Assembly: GCA_902386385.1 (NCBI GenBank)
Contig: CABMIU010000060.1
Span: 1 to 45,315 of the forward strand
DNA: 45,315 nucleotides
Direction: 5' to 3'
Origin: an uncultured archaeon
GTDB taxonomy: Archaea > Iainarchaeota > Iainarchaeia > Iainarchaeales > Iainarchaeaceae
Each line of letters opens with the position of its first letter. The stretch's first letter is position 1. Made by a program: the position numbers and the translations under genes. Positions 35,893 through 43,950 of this stretch are shown here, piece by piece. Under the pieces are notes generated by a model that made no database searches, was not told where the DNA came from, and was given only the letters and a program-made list of their open reading frames with translations.

Positions 35893-36531
35893 TCAGAACC
35901 ATTTGTGAAAGTGCACGCAGAGCAGCATTCCGTCTTTGAACGAAATCCTGGCTTTTTTGCATTTAAACTCGTTGCTCAGGCCCTTTCCAATCCCGAAACG
36001 CAAATCATGGTTTTTGAGCCCATATCTGAAACCCTCCAGCGACAGGCCTTTCACTTCCCCTTGTATCGGAAAGAGGGAAATCCTCTCTCCGGGAACCCCT
36101 CCAATTGAAAATTTTTTGGATGGCACAAGGTAAATTTCCTGGTTCTCGTGCATTATTCTTGCGCTGATTCCCTTAGGAATCTGAGAAAGGAGAAAAACAT
36201 TTGTCAGGCTCATGTCCGCCCTGCTGCCCAGCGCGCCGAGGATAATGATTTTGCTGAACTTCTTTTCAATGCAGTAACCCAGGGCCAGTTCCAGGTCAAG
36301 GAAATCTTTTTCATGCGGATACCTGATTAGCTTGCACTTCCTGAATTTTTTCAGCGCAGTATTGTTGATTGAATCCATGTCCCCGATTATTACATCCGGG
36401 GCAAACTTGGTTTTCACGAGCTTGTTCGCCCCTCCGTCAACCGCTACAATGAAATCGCCAGGGGATATGCAGGAGTAAAGCCACTTCGTGTCAAGGTTGC
36501 CGTTGCATACAAGCACGGCCTGCTTTTTCAT
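35893..36531 (-). CDS. Thiamine pyrophosphokinase
   Basis: 212 residues. Motifs of the TPK catalytic domain are visible: VAVDGGANKL, DVIIGDMDSI (Mg and ATP binding), EKDFLDLELAL (in place of KDxTDLE) and LGALGSRADMSLTNVFLL (in place of GxxGxRxDHxLxN). The C-terminal thiamine-binding domain follows (GVPGERISLFPI...GLSLEGFRYGL). The two substitutions are mild, but Thr to Leu and His to Met are unusual. It converts thiamine and ATP to thiamine diphosphate. It heads the operon with the thiamine ABC transporter, so uptake is coupled to activation. Confidence 0.87.
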   Translation of the reverse strand: MKKQAVLVCNGNLDTKWLYSCISPGDFIVAVDGGANKLVKTKFAPDVIIGDMDSINNTALKKFRKCKLIRYPHEKDFLDLELALGYCIEKKFSKIIILGALGSRADMSLTNVFLLSQIPKGISARIMHENQEIYLVPSKKFSIGGVPGERISLFPIQGEVKGLSLEGFRYGLKNHDLRFGIGKGLSNEFKCKKARISFKDGMLLCVHFHKWF

Positions 36532-36544
36532 GATTAGAACAGCC

Positions 36545-36562
36545 CTCAAAGAATTAATTAAG
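36545..36562. promoter_or_regulatory. Shared bidirectional promoter of TPK and folC
   Basis: The palindromic AT-rich GAATTAATTA (36551-36560) lies in the 52-nt gap between the divergent ATGs at 36531 and 36584. It is 20-33 nt from both, correct for a TATA box in either direction, so both messages would be leaderless. The gap is too small for a riboswitch. Confidence 0.5.
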
Positions 36563-36583
36563 GTTTTGTGGACCAAGGGATTC

Positions 36584-37840
36584 ATGGAAGCGATGGATTA
36601 CAGGCAAAGCAAGGAATGGCTCGAATCCCTAGGCACGAAAATGGAGGGCTTTGACCTCGAAACGGCAAAAAAATTATGCAAACTCTCAAACCTTGACCTT
36701 TCACGCCTGAAAGCAATCCATGTCGCGGGAAGCAACGGCAAAGGGAGCACGTGCGCCTTTGCGGAAAGGATTCTGCGCGAGCAGGGCTACAAGACAGGGC
36801 TTTACACTTCGCCACACCTCGTGGAACCGGCAGAGCGAATCCAAATCAACGGGAAAAAAATACCCGAAAAAAAATTCGCCATACTGGCATCCCGTTTCCG
36901 CCAGATAGCCGAAGAAAACAATATACCGGCTACATACTTCGAGGCCAACACTGCAATGGCGTTCAAATATTTCCTGGATGAAGGGATTGACATTGCGGTT
37001 GTTGAAGTCGGCCTCGGCGGAAGGCTCGACGCCACGAACATCATAGGCCCATTGGTTTCAGTCATAACTTCAATTTCACTGGAGCACACGCAGTTCCTCG
37101 GAGATACTATTGAAAAAATCGCCTGGGAAAAAGCAGGAATAATAAAGGAAAACTCGATAGTGGTTGCTGGGGAAGGCAATGCCGGGATTAAGGTTTTGGA
37201 GGAAGTTGCAAGGCAGAGGAATTCAAGAATTATTTATGCTAGATACAAAACAACATCCTGCACGAAAAATGGCAATAAATTTGACCTCGCCTCGCCATTC
37301 GAAATGAAAGGCCTGAAAATGAAAATGCTCGGGCCGCACCAGGTTGAAAACGCCTCGCTCGCGGCAGCGGCTGTCCTTGCACTGGCTGAAAAGGGAGTTG
37401 AAATTTCGGAAAAAGCCATCCGCTCAGGCCTTGCGAAAGCATTCTGGCCGGGGCGCCTTGAAATAGTGCGGAAAAAACCAATTGTCCTCCTTGACGGAGC
37501 ACACAATCCAGATGGCTGGAACAGGCTCGGTGAGGCGCTGGGCATTTTCAGGCGAAAAAAATTGATTGTTGTTTTCGCGGCGATGAAGGACAAGGACATC
37601 TCGAAGGCGAAAAGGCTCCTCGCAGCGGCGGATGGATTGATTTTGACAAAGCCGGAAATGGAAAGGGCTGAGGAGCCTGAAAGGATAAAAGAAATAATTG
37701 GCTTCGGAAAAGCCGTGGTGCCTGCGGAGAAAGCGATTGCGGAAGCGGTTTCAAAGGCGGGAAAAAAAGATTTGGTGCTGATTACTGGCTCGCTGTACCT
37801 GGCGGGGACTGCTTACAGACGATTCAAAATCAAAATATAA
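36584..37840 (+). CDS. folC: Folylpolyglutamate synthase / dihydrofolate synthase
   Basis: 418 residues of the Mur-ligase type. HVAGSNGKGST near residue 46 is the ATP P-loop; TSPHL and AERIQING bind the pterin side; EVGLGGRLDATN near 145 and SISLEHTQFLGDT are family marks; LLDGAHNPDGWNRL opens the C-terminal domain. It adds glutamates to folate or dihydropteroate-like substrates. FolC is patchy in archaea, so folate-type cofactors are probably used here or taken up. I chose the ATG just downstream of the AT palindrome; ATG 36593 is an alternative. Confidence 0.92.
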   Translation: MEAMDYRQSKEWLESLGTKMEGFDLETAKKLCKLSNLDLSRLKAIHVAGSNGKGSTCAFAERILREQGYKTGLYTSPHLVEPAERIQINGKKIPEKKFAILASRFRQIAEENNIPATYFEANTAMAFKYFLDEGIDIAVVEVGLGGRLDATNIIGPLVSVITSISLEHTQFLGDTIEKIAWEKAGIIKENSIVVAGEGNAGIKVLEEVARQRNSRIIYARYKTTSCTKNGNKFDLASPFEMKGLKMKMLGPHQVENASLAAAAVLALAEKGVEISEKAIRSGLAKAFWPGRLEIVRKKPIVLLDGAHNPDGWNRLGEALGIFRRKKLIVVFAAMKDKDISKAKRLLAAADGLILTKPEMERAEEPERIKEIIGFGKAVVPAEKAIAEAVSKAGKKDLVLITGSLYLAGTAYRRFKIKI

Positions 37841-37890
37841 TAAAAACCAATAATATCGTTAAAGCCAAGCTAAAATATAATAAAAACCAA
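37832..37890 (+). repeat. 19-bp direct repeat after folC
   Basis: AAAATATAATAAAAACCAA occurs at 37832-37850 and again at 37872-37890, 40 nt apart. The first copy overlaps the folC stop codon. The rest of the spacer to 37986 is A-rich with no gene that I can support. Confidence 0.8.
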
Positions 37891-37986
37891 AAGGCGACAA
37901 AGACAAAAAAAAACGCCGAGGCCGGTGGCTTCAGCAATTCAGCAAAAAAAACCCAAAAAATGGTTGCTCGGGTTTCAGCATGGTGC

Positions 37987-39090
37987 TCAGTAAATCTCAT
38001 TCAGCATCCTTTCAATGTCCCCGCGGGAGTGGCCGCGAGGGTTCTGCGGCCTCTGGCCCATGCACATTTCTATTATTTTCGGGAAATCGCTGCGCGGGCA
38101 TCCGATTTCATCCAGGCGCGTCGGGGCGCCTACCGAAGCCAGGAACCCGATGATTTTTTCCTTCCCTTCAGGGATTGTCTTCGCTCCGAGGATATTGCAT
38201 ATTTCAAGGCACTTTTTGCCCCGCTTTTCGGCATAAAAACCGAGGAACCATGGCAAAGTGATTCCAACTGCAAAGCCGTGGGGCAGGCCATAATATTTAG
38301 TGAAGGCATATGAGCAGCCGTGGGGCGCTGTGGTGCCTGTCTGGCCGAAAGCCTGGCCGGAGCGCAACGAGGCAAGGCTCATGTTCTGGCGCACCTGCTT
38401 GTCCGGGTCGTTCACGGCCTTGAACAGGTTGTGGTAGGCCAGCTGGATTGCCTCTGCAGCGTACCTGCCGGTTTCAGTGGTAGCGGTTCCGGCCCAGTAA
38501 GCTTCAATTGCCTGGCAGAATGCATCAACGCCACAGGAAGCAGTTACCTCGGGGGACATTGTGTAAGTGAGTTCAGGGTCTACAAGGGCAACGCGCGCAT
38601 AAAATTTATTGTCGCTGATTGATTTCTTTTCCCCTGAAAGGAGGGTGAGCACGGAATACTTTGTCACTTCGCTGCCGGAGCCGGATGTTGTAGGGAGCGC
38701 GAAGAAAGGGACGCGATTTTTTCCGGTGATTTTTATTTGCCTATAAAATGACTCGCAGCTTTTCCCGCAGCCCTTCATGCATGCAACGACTTTTGCGACA
38801 TCCATTGCGCTTCCTCCCCCGATTCCAATTACCGCGTCGCAGCCCCCTTCATTCAGCACTTTTGCCGCGGCATCGGCAGTTGCAGTGCTTGGATTCTCTT
38901 CTACCCCGGAAAACAGTTCAAAAACCGGGATTTTTTCCTCGATATCCCTGAATTTGAAAGAATTAATGAAATGGTTCCCGCAAATAATCAGCGGCTTTTT
39001 AACCTGCGCCACCGAGAGTTCTGAAAACAACTGCTGGAAAGACTTTTCGCCAAAAATAACTTTTGTGGGAAGGGAATATTTTCTCGCCAT
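37987..39090 (-). CDS. Iron-type alcohol dehydrogenase family protein
   Basis: 367 residues. GIGGGSAMDVAK near residue 90 binds NAD(P); LPTTSGSGSEVTK follows; metal ligands are seen in CGVDAFCQAIEAY (Asp present, usual His replaced by Gln), TTAPHGCSYAF and GLPHG (both His present). The Gln variant, with EAYW, recalls phosphonoacetaldehyde-reductase-like members as I remember them, but no phosphonate genes are nearby. It probably reduces an aldehyde or oxidises an alcohol. The ATG lies one base inside the FEN1 stop (TGATG), so expression is coupled to FEN1. Confidence 0.85.
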   Translation of the reverse strand: MARKYSLPTKVIFGEKSFQQLFSELSVAQVKKPLIICGNHFINSFKFRDIEEKIPVFELFSGVEENPSTATADAAAKVLNEGGCDAVIGIGGGSAMDVAKVVACMKGCGKSCESFYRQIKITGKNRVPFFALPTTSGSGSEVTKYSVLTLLSGEKKSISDNKFYARVALVDPELTYTMSPEVTASCGVDAFCQAIEAYWAGTATTETGRYAAEAIQLAYHNLFKAVNDPDKQVRQNMSLASLRSGQAFGQTGTTAPHGCSYAFTKYYGLPHGFAVGITLPWFLGFYAEKRGKKCLEICNILGAKTIPEGKEKIIGFLASVGAPTRLDEIGCPRSDFPKIIEMCMGQRPQNPRGHSRGDIERMLNEIY

Positions 39091-40124
39091 CAGGACCATG
39101 CCCCCAGGGTGGATTGCTTTGTGCGCTCTGACATTTTCTCCGAAAGCCTGTTTAAGGATGACTGCACACGCTCCGCCGAAAAATCATGCCTGTCGCACAG
39201 GAATTCAATTATTTTTTCCTTCTGCGGGACTGAAAATGAAATCCTGTAATCATCAGTGAATTCAGGAGCCGTGAAAATGGCCTCGACTTCCTTCCATCCG
39301 AATTCAGGCTCGAATTCCGCTGCAGAAATTATTCCCTCGAAGGAATCGTTTTCCTTCACCAGTTTCAAGGCGGTTTTTATGCCGATTTTCGGGAACTTTT
39401 CATTGAAATCCGTCCCAATCAGGATGCCAATCCATATCAGTTTCTGGCGCGTGATTTGGTTCGAGGAAAGGACTTTTTCCAGGACAATTTTTTCAGGGGA
39501 GACATCAGCCCAGATGCTCTTTCCCGGAAGCTTGCGCTTCCCTGTCACGCCGACATTTCGGTAAAGCACAGGTGTGCCGAACAGAAGCGTATCATAGTCC
39601 TGGCTGACAACGCCGTCTATTTTTTTCGCCGCAGCCATCTGCGAGAGCTGGGCCTCGCCATCGCCAGGCGCGTTTATTGCCGGGAAGCCCATCAGGGAAA
39701 CAAGCTGCTTCGCGTCATCAATCATTCGCTGGTCGAGCCTGAGGGCGCGCGAGCCCCACTTTTTTGCTTCCGCCATATCGCCATCCTTCAGGGCTTTCTC
39801 GTGCTTCTCAATCGCATCCGTCCTTATTTCATGCCTTTTCTTCAGGGTCTCGCCTTTCAGCGCAGGGGGTTTTCCGTCAAAGACAAAAACCGGCTTGACC
39901 CCTTTCTCCACGAGATTTATCGTCCTGTAAAAAAGACCGGTAAGGTGCGATGTGACAATGCCGTGCGAATCCATGAGAGGCGTCCCGTCCTGCCCCCGGA
40001 TGCTCGACAGGAACTGGTAAATGATGTTGTAGGAGTCAAAGCCAAGGGTCTTGCCATTCAGGCTTTCAAGGCTTATTTCCTCACGCGGGACAATGTCGCC
40101 GATTGCAGTGCCCAAAAAAACCAC
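39090..40124 (-). CDS. fen: Flap endonuclease 1
   Basis: 344 residues. A GTG start at 40124 gives the family N terminus (VFLGTAIGDIVPREEISLE); a TATA-like TTTTAAA lies 24-30 nt upstream, so leaderless. The ATG at 40157 would sit on the promoter. Catalytic acidic residues are visible in GFDSYNIIYQFLS, VFDGKPP, GDGEAQ, SQDYDTLLFG and GTDFN. The helix-hairpin-helix region is IGIKTALKLVKE. The C-terminal PCNA-binding box reads QSTLGAWS, with Ser replacing the last aromatic residue. FEN1 removes 5' flaps in Okazaki-fragment maturation and repair. Confidence 0.94.
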   Translation of the reverse strand: MVFLGTAIGDIVPREEISLESLNGKTLGFDSYNIIYQFLSSIRGQDGTPLMDSHGIVTSHLTGLFYRTINLVEKGVKPVFVFDGKPPALKGETLKKRHEIRTDAIEKHEKALKDGDMAEAKKWGSRALRLDQRMIDDAKQLVSLMGFPAINAPGDGEAQLSQMAAAKKIDGVVSQDYDTLLFGTPVLYRNVGVTGKRKLPGKSIWADVSPEKIVLEKVLSSNQITRQKLIWIGILIGTDFNEKFPKIGIKTALKLVKENDSFEGIISAAEFEPEFGWKEVEAIFTAPEFTDDYRISFSVPQKEKIIEFLCDRHDFSAERVQSSLNRLSEKMSERTKQSTLGAWS

Positions 40125-40145
40125 CAAATGCAATGGATTATTCAG

Positions 40146-40154
40146 GTTTAAAAC
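40146..40154 (-). promoter_or_regulatory. TATA box of the FEN1 gene
   Basis: GGTTTTAAACC is a palindrome centred about 26 nt upstream of the GTG at 40124, which is the main reason for choosing that start. Confidence 0.5.
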
Positions 40155-40332
40155 CATAATGCCAGGCAAAAAAATCGACTGCCTTTTGGAATTGTGGATT
40201 GGCGGAAAACTGCAATTGGCCATTCCATTCAGGCCAGCCATGCAAGGCGATTTTTAAGGCCGGGTATGCCAAAGCCATACTGTCTTTTCCTTATCTTTAT
40301 AACCCCTTTCCAGCTGGGATTATTCGGTAAAC

Positions 40333-41211
40333 ATGGCTGAAATTTCGAGGCGGGACAACCGCACAATAGTGGTTTTCAGCGAAAGGGAATCCTCCGAATC
40401 AGGCCTCAGGCCCGCAACCGAATATTCCCTTTCAATCGTGCGCGACGGAATATGGATTCTAACCGAAGGCAGACAGGCACAGAACGGTGCGGCAAAAGAC
40501 ACTGGCGCAAAGCCCGCGGCTGCGGGGCCGCAGGAAACAGGGCAAAAAACAAGCCATGAAACCGGGCCTGGCAACGGGCAGGTGAACTCACAGGGCCAGG
40601 CGCAGGGGCAGAAAGGGGCAATTGATGAGGCCGAGCAGAAAATAATCGGCATGCTCAGGAAGCTCCCTCCCCGCGACCGCATGGAAGGCTGGTTCGAGAA
40701 AAAGCTAGGGGAACAGGAAAACAGGAAGTTCGCGGAAATGCTCTCACAGGGCAAGGTAATAAGGTTCAAGTCTAGCGAGGTGTTCCGCAAGGCGCTTTAC
40801 ACTTTGCCGAGGGTGCCTCAGGGCCAGGCCCAAAAATCACCCGAAAAAAATTTCGCGAATGCCGAGAGGCCGTTCCACGAATACACCATCGATAAGGACG
40901 GCTTTGTCGTAGTCAAGAACGAGGAAAGGGCACGGCACTTGAGCGACGAACTCAGGGAAAAAATCAAGGGCGGAGAGATAAAAGGCACGAGGGCGTTCAC
41001 GGGGGAGTTCTTCATAATCCGCACAGACCTCCTTGAAACCTCTGAAGGAAAGGCTCTCGAGGAACTGAAAAAAGCAAAAGAAGGGACACTGCAGGAAATC
41101 TCAAAGAGCACGGGCCTGACCCCGACGCTGTGCAGGATTGCGCTGGAATTCCTGAAGGAGGACGGCCAGCTCATTGAAAAGAGGAAAGAAAACTACCAAT
41201 ATATCGAATGA
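40333..41211 (+). CDS. Winged-helix protein with long Gln/Gly-rich linker
   Basis: 292 residues. A small N-terminal domain (about 1-45, EYSLSIVRDGIWILTEG) is followed by a disordered Gly/Gln/Ala/Ser linker (about 46-95), a Lys/Arg-rich middle segment and a C-terminal winged helix. The last has EGTLQEISKSTGLTPTLCRI then LEFLKEDGQLIEKRKENYQY, the helix-turn-helix-wing of MarR/ArsR-type DNA-binding domains. Two middle segments (KVIRFKSSEVFRKALY and FVVVKNEERARHLSDEL) might be a repeated fold. TTTATAACC about 35 nt upstream is a good TATA box. Probably a chromatin or transcription factor; target unknown. Confidence 0.65.
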   Translation: MAEISRRDNRTIVVFSERESSESGLRPATEYSLSIVRDGIWILTEGRQAQNGAAKDTGAKPAAAGPQETGQKTSHETGPGNGQVNSQGQAQGQKGAIDEAEQKIIGMLRKLPPRDRMEGWFEKKLGEQENRKFAEMLSQGKVIRFKSSEVFRKALYTLPRVPQGQAQKSPEKNFANAERPFHEYTIDKDGFVVVKNEERARHLSDELREKIKGGEIKGTRAFTGEFFIIRTDLLETSEGKALEELKKAKEGTLQEISKSTGLTPTLCRIALEFLKEDGQLIEKRKENYQYIE

Positions 41212-41240
41212 GTTAAAGCAAAAATGGAAAGGCAATGCAG

Positions 41241-41609
41241 ATGAAAATTCTTGTACCAATCCTTTCGGAAAAGGAGGACGACCCCGAGTTCCTCGAAAAG
41301 GTGTCAAAAGGGGCGACGGAAATAATACTGTTGCTTGTCGTGGATCCCAGCCCGAAGGAAAGGTTCGGCTTTGCCGCGGGCTTCATGCAGAAAGGCCGCG
41401 CGGTAATGGAAAGCGCGAGAAAAAGGCTCGGCGAGAAAAGGAAAAGCGCCGAGGACGTGATAGAATGGGGCGACACCCAGAGCAAGATAATGAACATGGC
41501 ATTGCTGCGCAAGGCGGACAAGGTAATTTTCTACAGGCAGCAGAACCAGTACTTCAACGAGCTAGTGAACAGGCTAATAAAGGAAAAGATTGAAACCGAG
41601 GTGATATGA
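41241..41609 (+). CDS. Universal-stress-protein-like small protein
   Basis: 122 residues starting MKILVPILSEKEDD, chosen because GGAAAGG lies 8 nt before this ATG. The pattern KILVPIL ... EIILLLVVDPS ... ADKVIFYRQ is a single alpha/beta nucleotide-binding-like fold resembling USP proteins, but the G-x2-G-x9-G-S/T ATP loop is missing. It may be a non-ATP-binding type. A second gene with overlapping start signals follows. Confidence 0.55.
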   Translation: MKILVPILSEKEDDPEFLEKVSKGATEIILLLVVDPSPKERFGFAAGFMQKGRAVMESARKRLGEKRKSAEDVIEWGDTQSKIMNMALLRKADKVIFYRQQNQYFNELVNRLIKEKIETEVI

Positions 41610-41630
41610 ACGGAAAACACAAGCCCGAAA

Positions 41631-42017
41631 GTGACGCCAATCACAAAAAGCCAAAGTGATGCAAATGCGGGAAACGGTACAGCCCCACAAAAGGCCAAAG
41701 TAAAATTAGAGGACTTCCTTAAACTTGAGATACGTGTCGGAAAAATAATTGTTGCAGAAAGGGTTCAGGGCTCGGACAAACTGCTGCGCCTCGAATTCGA
41801 TTTTGGGAATGAGAAGCGGCAAATCCTCGCGGGCATTGCGCAGAACTATACGCCTGAAAGCCTTGTCGGGAAGCAGATGCCCGTGATTGTCAACCTGGAG
41901 CCGCGCAAAATGCGGGGCCTAGAGAGCCAAGGGATGATACTCGCGATTGATGCTGCGAATGACTGCGCCTTGCTGCATCCGAACAAGGAAGTGCCGAACG
42001 GAAGCAGGGTGACTTAA
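41631..42017 (+). CDS. Stand-alone tRNA-binding OB-fold protein (CsaA/Arc1p-like)
   Basis: 128 residues from a GTG. After a variable 25-residue lead comes a complete EMAPII-type OB fold: FLKLEIRVGKIIVAERVQGS, DKLLRLEFDFG, RQILAGIAQNYTPESLVG, VIVNLEPRKMRGLESQGMIL. This domain binds tRNA; it is fused to MetRS in many organisms but free in some archaea. An ATG at 41606 overlapping the previous stop opens a 17-codon frame in another frame; the two lead regions share an imperfect repeat (AGCCCGAAAGTGACGCCAA against AGCCAAAGTGATGCAAA). The true start could therefore be affected by a small duplication. Confidence 0.8.
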   Translation: MTPITKSQSDANAGNGTAPQKAKVKLEDFLKLEIRVGKIIVAERVQGSDKLLRLEFDFGNEKRQILAGIAQNYTPESLVGKQMPVIVNLEPRKMRGLESQGMILAIDAANDCALLHPNKEVPNGSRVT

Positions 42018-42041
42018 AATTCAGAGCAATGCCTTGCCAAA

Positions 42042-43127
42042 TTAACCGTGAACAATCTTCTCAGCGAGCTTCATGTTCCCCTTCACGCTTTGCTGGTGCT
42101 CCTTCAGCATCGGCACGAAGAAATCAACCGCGAATTGCTTCAGCTCGGAAGCGAGCATCTTTCCCTCAGCGAATTCCTGCCCAACCCTTTCGAGCCCGCG
42201 CGTGTCCGGGTAATGGAACTTGAGCATCTCGAAAACCAGGTCGATTTCGAGGTTGCCGCCCTTTGCCCTGTGCTCCTCTATTGTCGGCTGGCCGCCGGAG
42301 AAAGCCCTCTTTATTTTTTTCTCCACGGCTTTCGGGTCGTCACTCAGGAAAATTGCACTTTCAGGAACCGAAGCCGACATTTTCTGGCCGGGCTGGAGTC
42401 CCGACTGGTGCCTGAAATAAATGAACGAAGGCACCTCCATCTTGTAAGGGAGGCGCTTTGCGATGTCCCTTGTTAGGCGGGCATGCGGGTCCTGGTCCAG
42501 GCCAATTCCAGTGACTGAAGGCAACGGCCCCCCGAATTCAGGGAGCTGCGGATGCAAAATATCAGCGTACTGCAGGAGGTTCGCGGAAACCTTCCCCAAA
42601 TCAACGTGGCCGTACACGGCTTCAAAAGTGTTCTTCGTAATCTTCTTGCTCAGCTCGAATGCGAATTCGTAATACCTCTGTCCCTTGCGGGACTGGACAT
42701 AAATGTCCTCCTTCTCGAGGCCAAGGGCAAGGGCATCCGCAACGTTCAGCACAGCCCATTTCTTAGCAGTGCGCAGGTCAGGAATTTTCTCGTCCGGCCT
42801 GCTCACATAAGCGTCAATGTCGCACACCGCGAAGTAATTCCTCGCACCCTGCGACTTGAAGAACTTGAACAGGTCAATGTCCACCTTGTGACCGAGGTGG
42901 AAAGGGCCAGAAGCCGCGATTCCCGTGATGTTCACAAAAGGCTTTTTGGATTTTATCCTCGCGAGCACCTTGTCAAAATCGCGGTGGGCGATTATTACGC
43001 CGCGCTGGAAAATAAAATTGTCGAGATCTACTGCAAAATGCCTCGGGAACTGCGCTAGCCCGAATTCGCTGAAAATGTGCTCATAATCCTTTACCGCGAA
43101 CTGGCCCCAGGGGTCGATTTTTTCCAT
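42042..43127 (-). CDS. trpS: Tryptophanyl-tRNA synthetase, archaeal/eukaryotic type
   Basis: 361 residues, class Ic. It starts MEKIDPWGQFAVKDYEHIFS, characteristic of archaeal and eukaryotic TrpRS; an in-frame ATG six codons upstream is less likely because ATTATTAAATTG, a TATA box, lies about 35 nt before this start. Signatures: ITGIAASGPFHLGHK (HIGH equivalent) near residue 70, SVTGIGLDQDPHARLTRDIA, and the KMSASVPESAIFL KMSKS loop near 250. It charges tRNA-Trp. Convergent with the OB-fold gene. Confidence 0.94.
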   Translation of the reverse strand: MEKIDPWGQFAVKDYEHIFSEFGLAQFPRHFAVDLDNFIFQRGVIIAHRDFDKVLARIKSKKPFVNITGIAASGPFHLGHKVDIDLFKFFKSQGARNYFAVCDIDAYVSRPDEKIPDLRTAKKWAVLNVADALALGLEKEDIYVQSRKGQRYYEFAFELSKKITKNTFEAVYGHVDLGKVSANLLQYADILHPQLPEFGGPLPSVTGIGLDQDPHARLTRDIAKRLPYKMEVPSFIYFRHQSGLQPGQKMSASVPESAIFLSDDPKAVEKKIKRAFSGGQPTIEEHRAKGGNLEIDLVFEMLKFHYPDTRGLERVGQEFAEGKMLASELKQFAVDFFVPMLKEHQQSVKGNMKLAEKIVHG

Positions 43128-43212
43128 GAAAGCACCGATAAACAACGGATTAGGACAATTTAATAATAACTTTCCCCAAAAAGGGCAAAAACAGAAGTAA
43201 ATTCCATGGCCA

Positions 43213-43902
43213 TCAAGCAGGCAGCCTTGGCGCGGGTTTGCTGAAAGTCAATTTGAAGGAATTCCAAGTATAGTCCCTTATGCCATTCTGCAGGAGAATC
43301 GTCTTTATTCCGTTGGAGTAAGCGCCGCCATCCGGAGTGCAGCCCATGTCAAGAACTGCAAGGCCGCCTGGCTTTAGCCAATGCATGATTTTTTCAACGG
43401 CGGTTTGCTTCAGCAAGGTATGGTGCAAGGCACTCGATTCCCCTGAGAAAATCAGGTCAAAGTTCTCCCGTGGGGCGAGGCGCCTTATTTCACCTTCGAT
43501 TAGCCGGTCAACGCCGGCATAAGGCATCCCCTTTGTCCGCTCCAGGACCTGGCCAACATAGCGCATGTTTTCACCAAACCTAGACTTTAAATGCCCGGCC
43601 ATTTCAGCGGTTCCGCATCCAAGCTCCAAAACGCCGAATTTGTGCTTTTCACTGAAGCCGTTTGAACCAATCTGGCGCAAAATGTAATCAGTCAGGGGAA
43701 AGCCAAGCTTTTCTTCAACCGCGTGGCTGGGCGTGCCAAAAACAAACCACCTGCCTTCCCGGTCATAAACCCTTCCAATCCGTACTTTTGTGGCTTCCCG
43801 CTCAGCACGGTTTGGCAAGCGTTCCCCCTCCGGACGGAAAACCCTTTCCCAAAATGGGGAAAACACGCCTCTATGTCCCTGTGCCTTGTTTCTTTGAAGC
43901 AT
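43213..43902 (-). CDS. SAM-dependent methyltransferase
   Basis: 229 residues. The core has VLELGCGTAEMAGHLKSRFG (motif I, about 92-110), an acidic loop, FDLIFSGESSALHH and LKPGGLAVLDMGCTPDGGAYS. The N-terminal 80 residues are a helical cap with FGTPSHAVEEKLGFPLTDYIL. This is a typical small class I methyltransferase; the substrate is not evident. It is 50 nt from the divergent EndA gene and 85 nt upstream of TrpRS on the same strand. Confidence 0.75.
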   Translation of the reverse strand: MLQRNKAQGHRGVFSPFWERVFRPEGERLPNRAEREATKVRIGRVYDREGRWFVFGTPSHAVEEKLGFPLTDYILRQIGSNGFSEKHKFGVLELGCGTAEMAGHLKSRFGENMRYVGQVLERTKGMPYAGVDRLIEGEIRRLAPRENFDLIFSGESSALHHTLLKQTAVEKIMHWLKPGGLAVLDMGCTPDGGAYSNGIKTILLQNGIRDYTWNSFKLTFSKPAPRLPA

Positions 43903-43950
43903 AAACCGACCGTATAATGATTAATAACCCTTTCAGCAATATAAATCAGC

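Noticed and set aside
35856-36584. TPP riboswitch for the thiamine operon
   Set aside because: The gaps before the TPK gene (52 nt, shared) and the binding-protein gene (37 nt) are too short and lack THI-box motifs.
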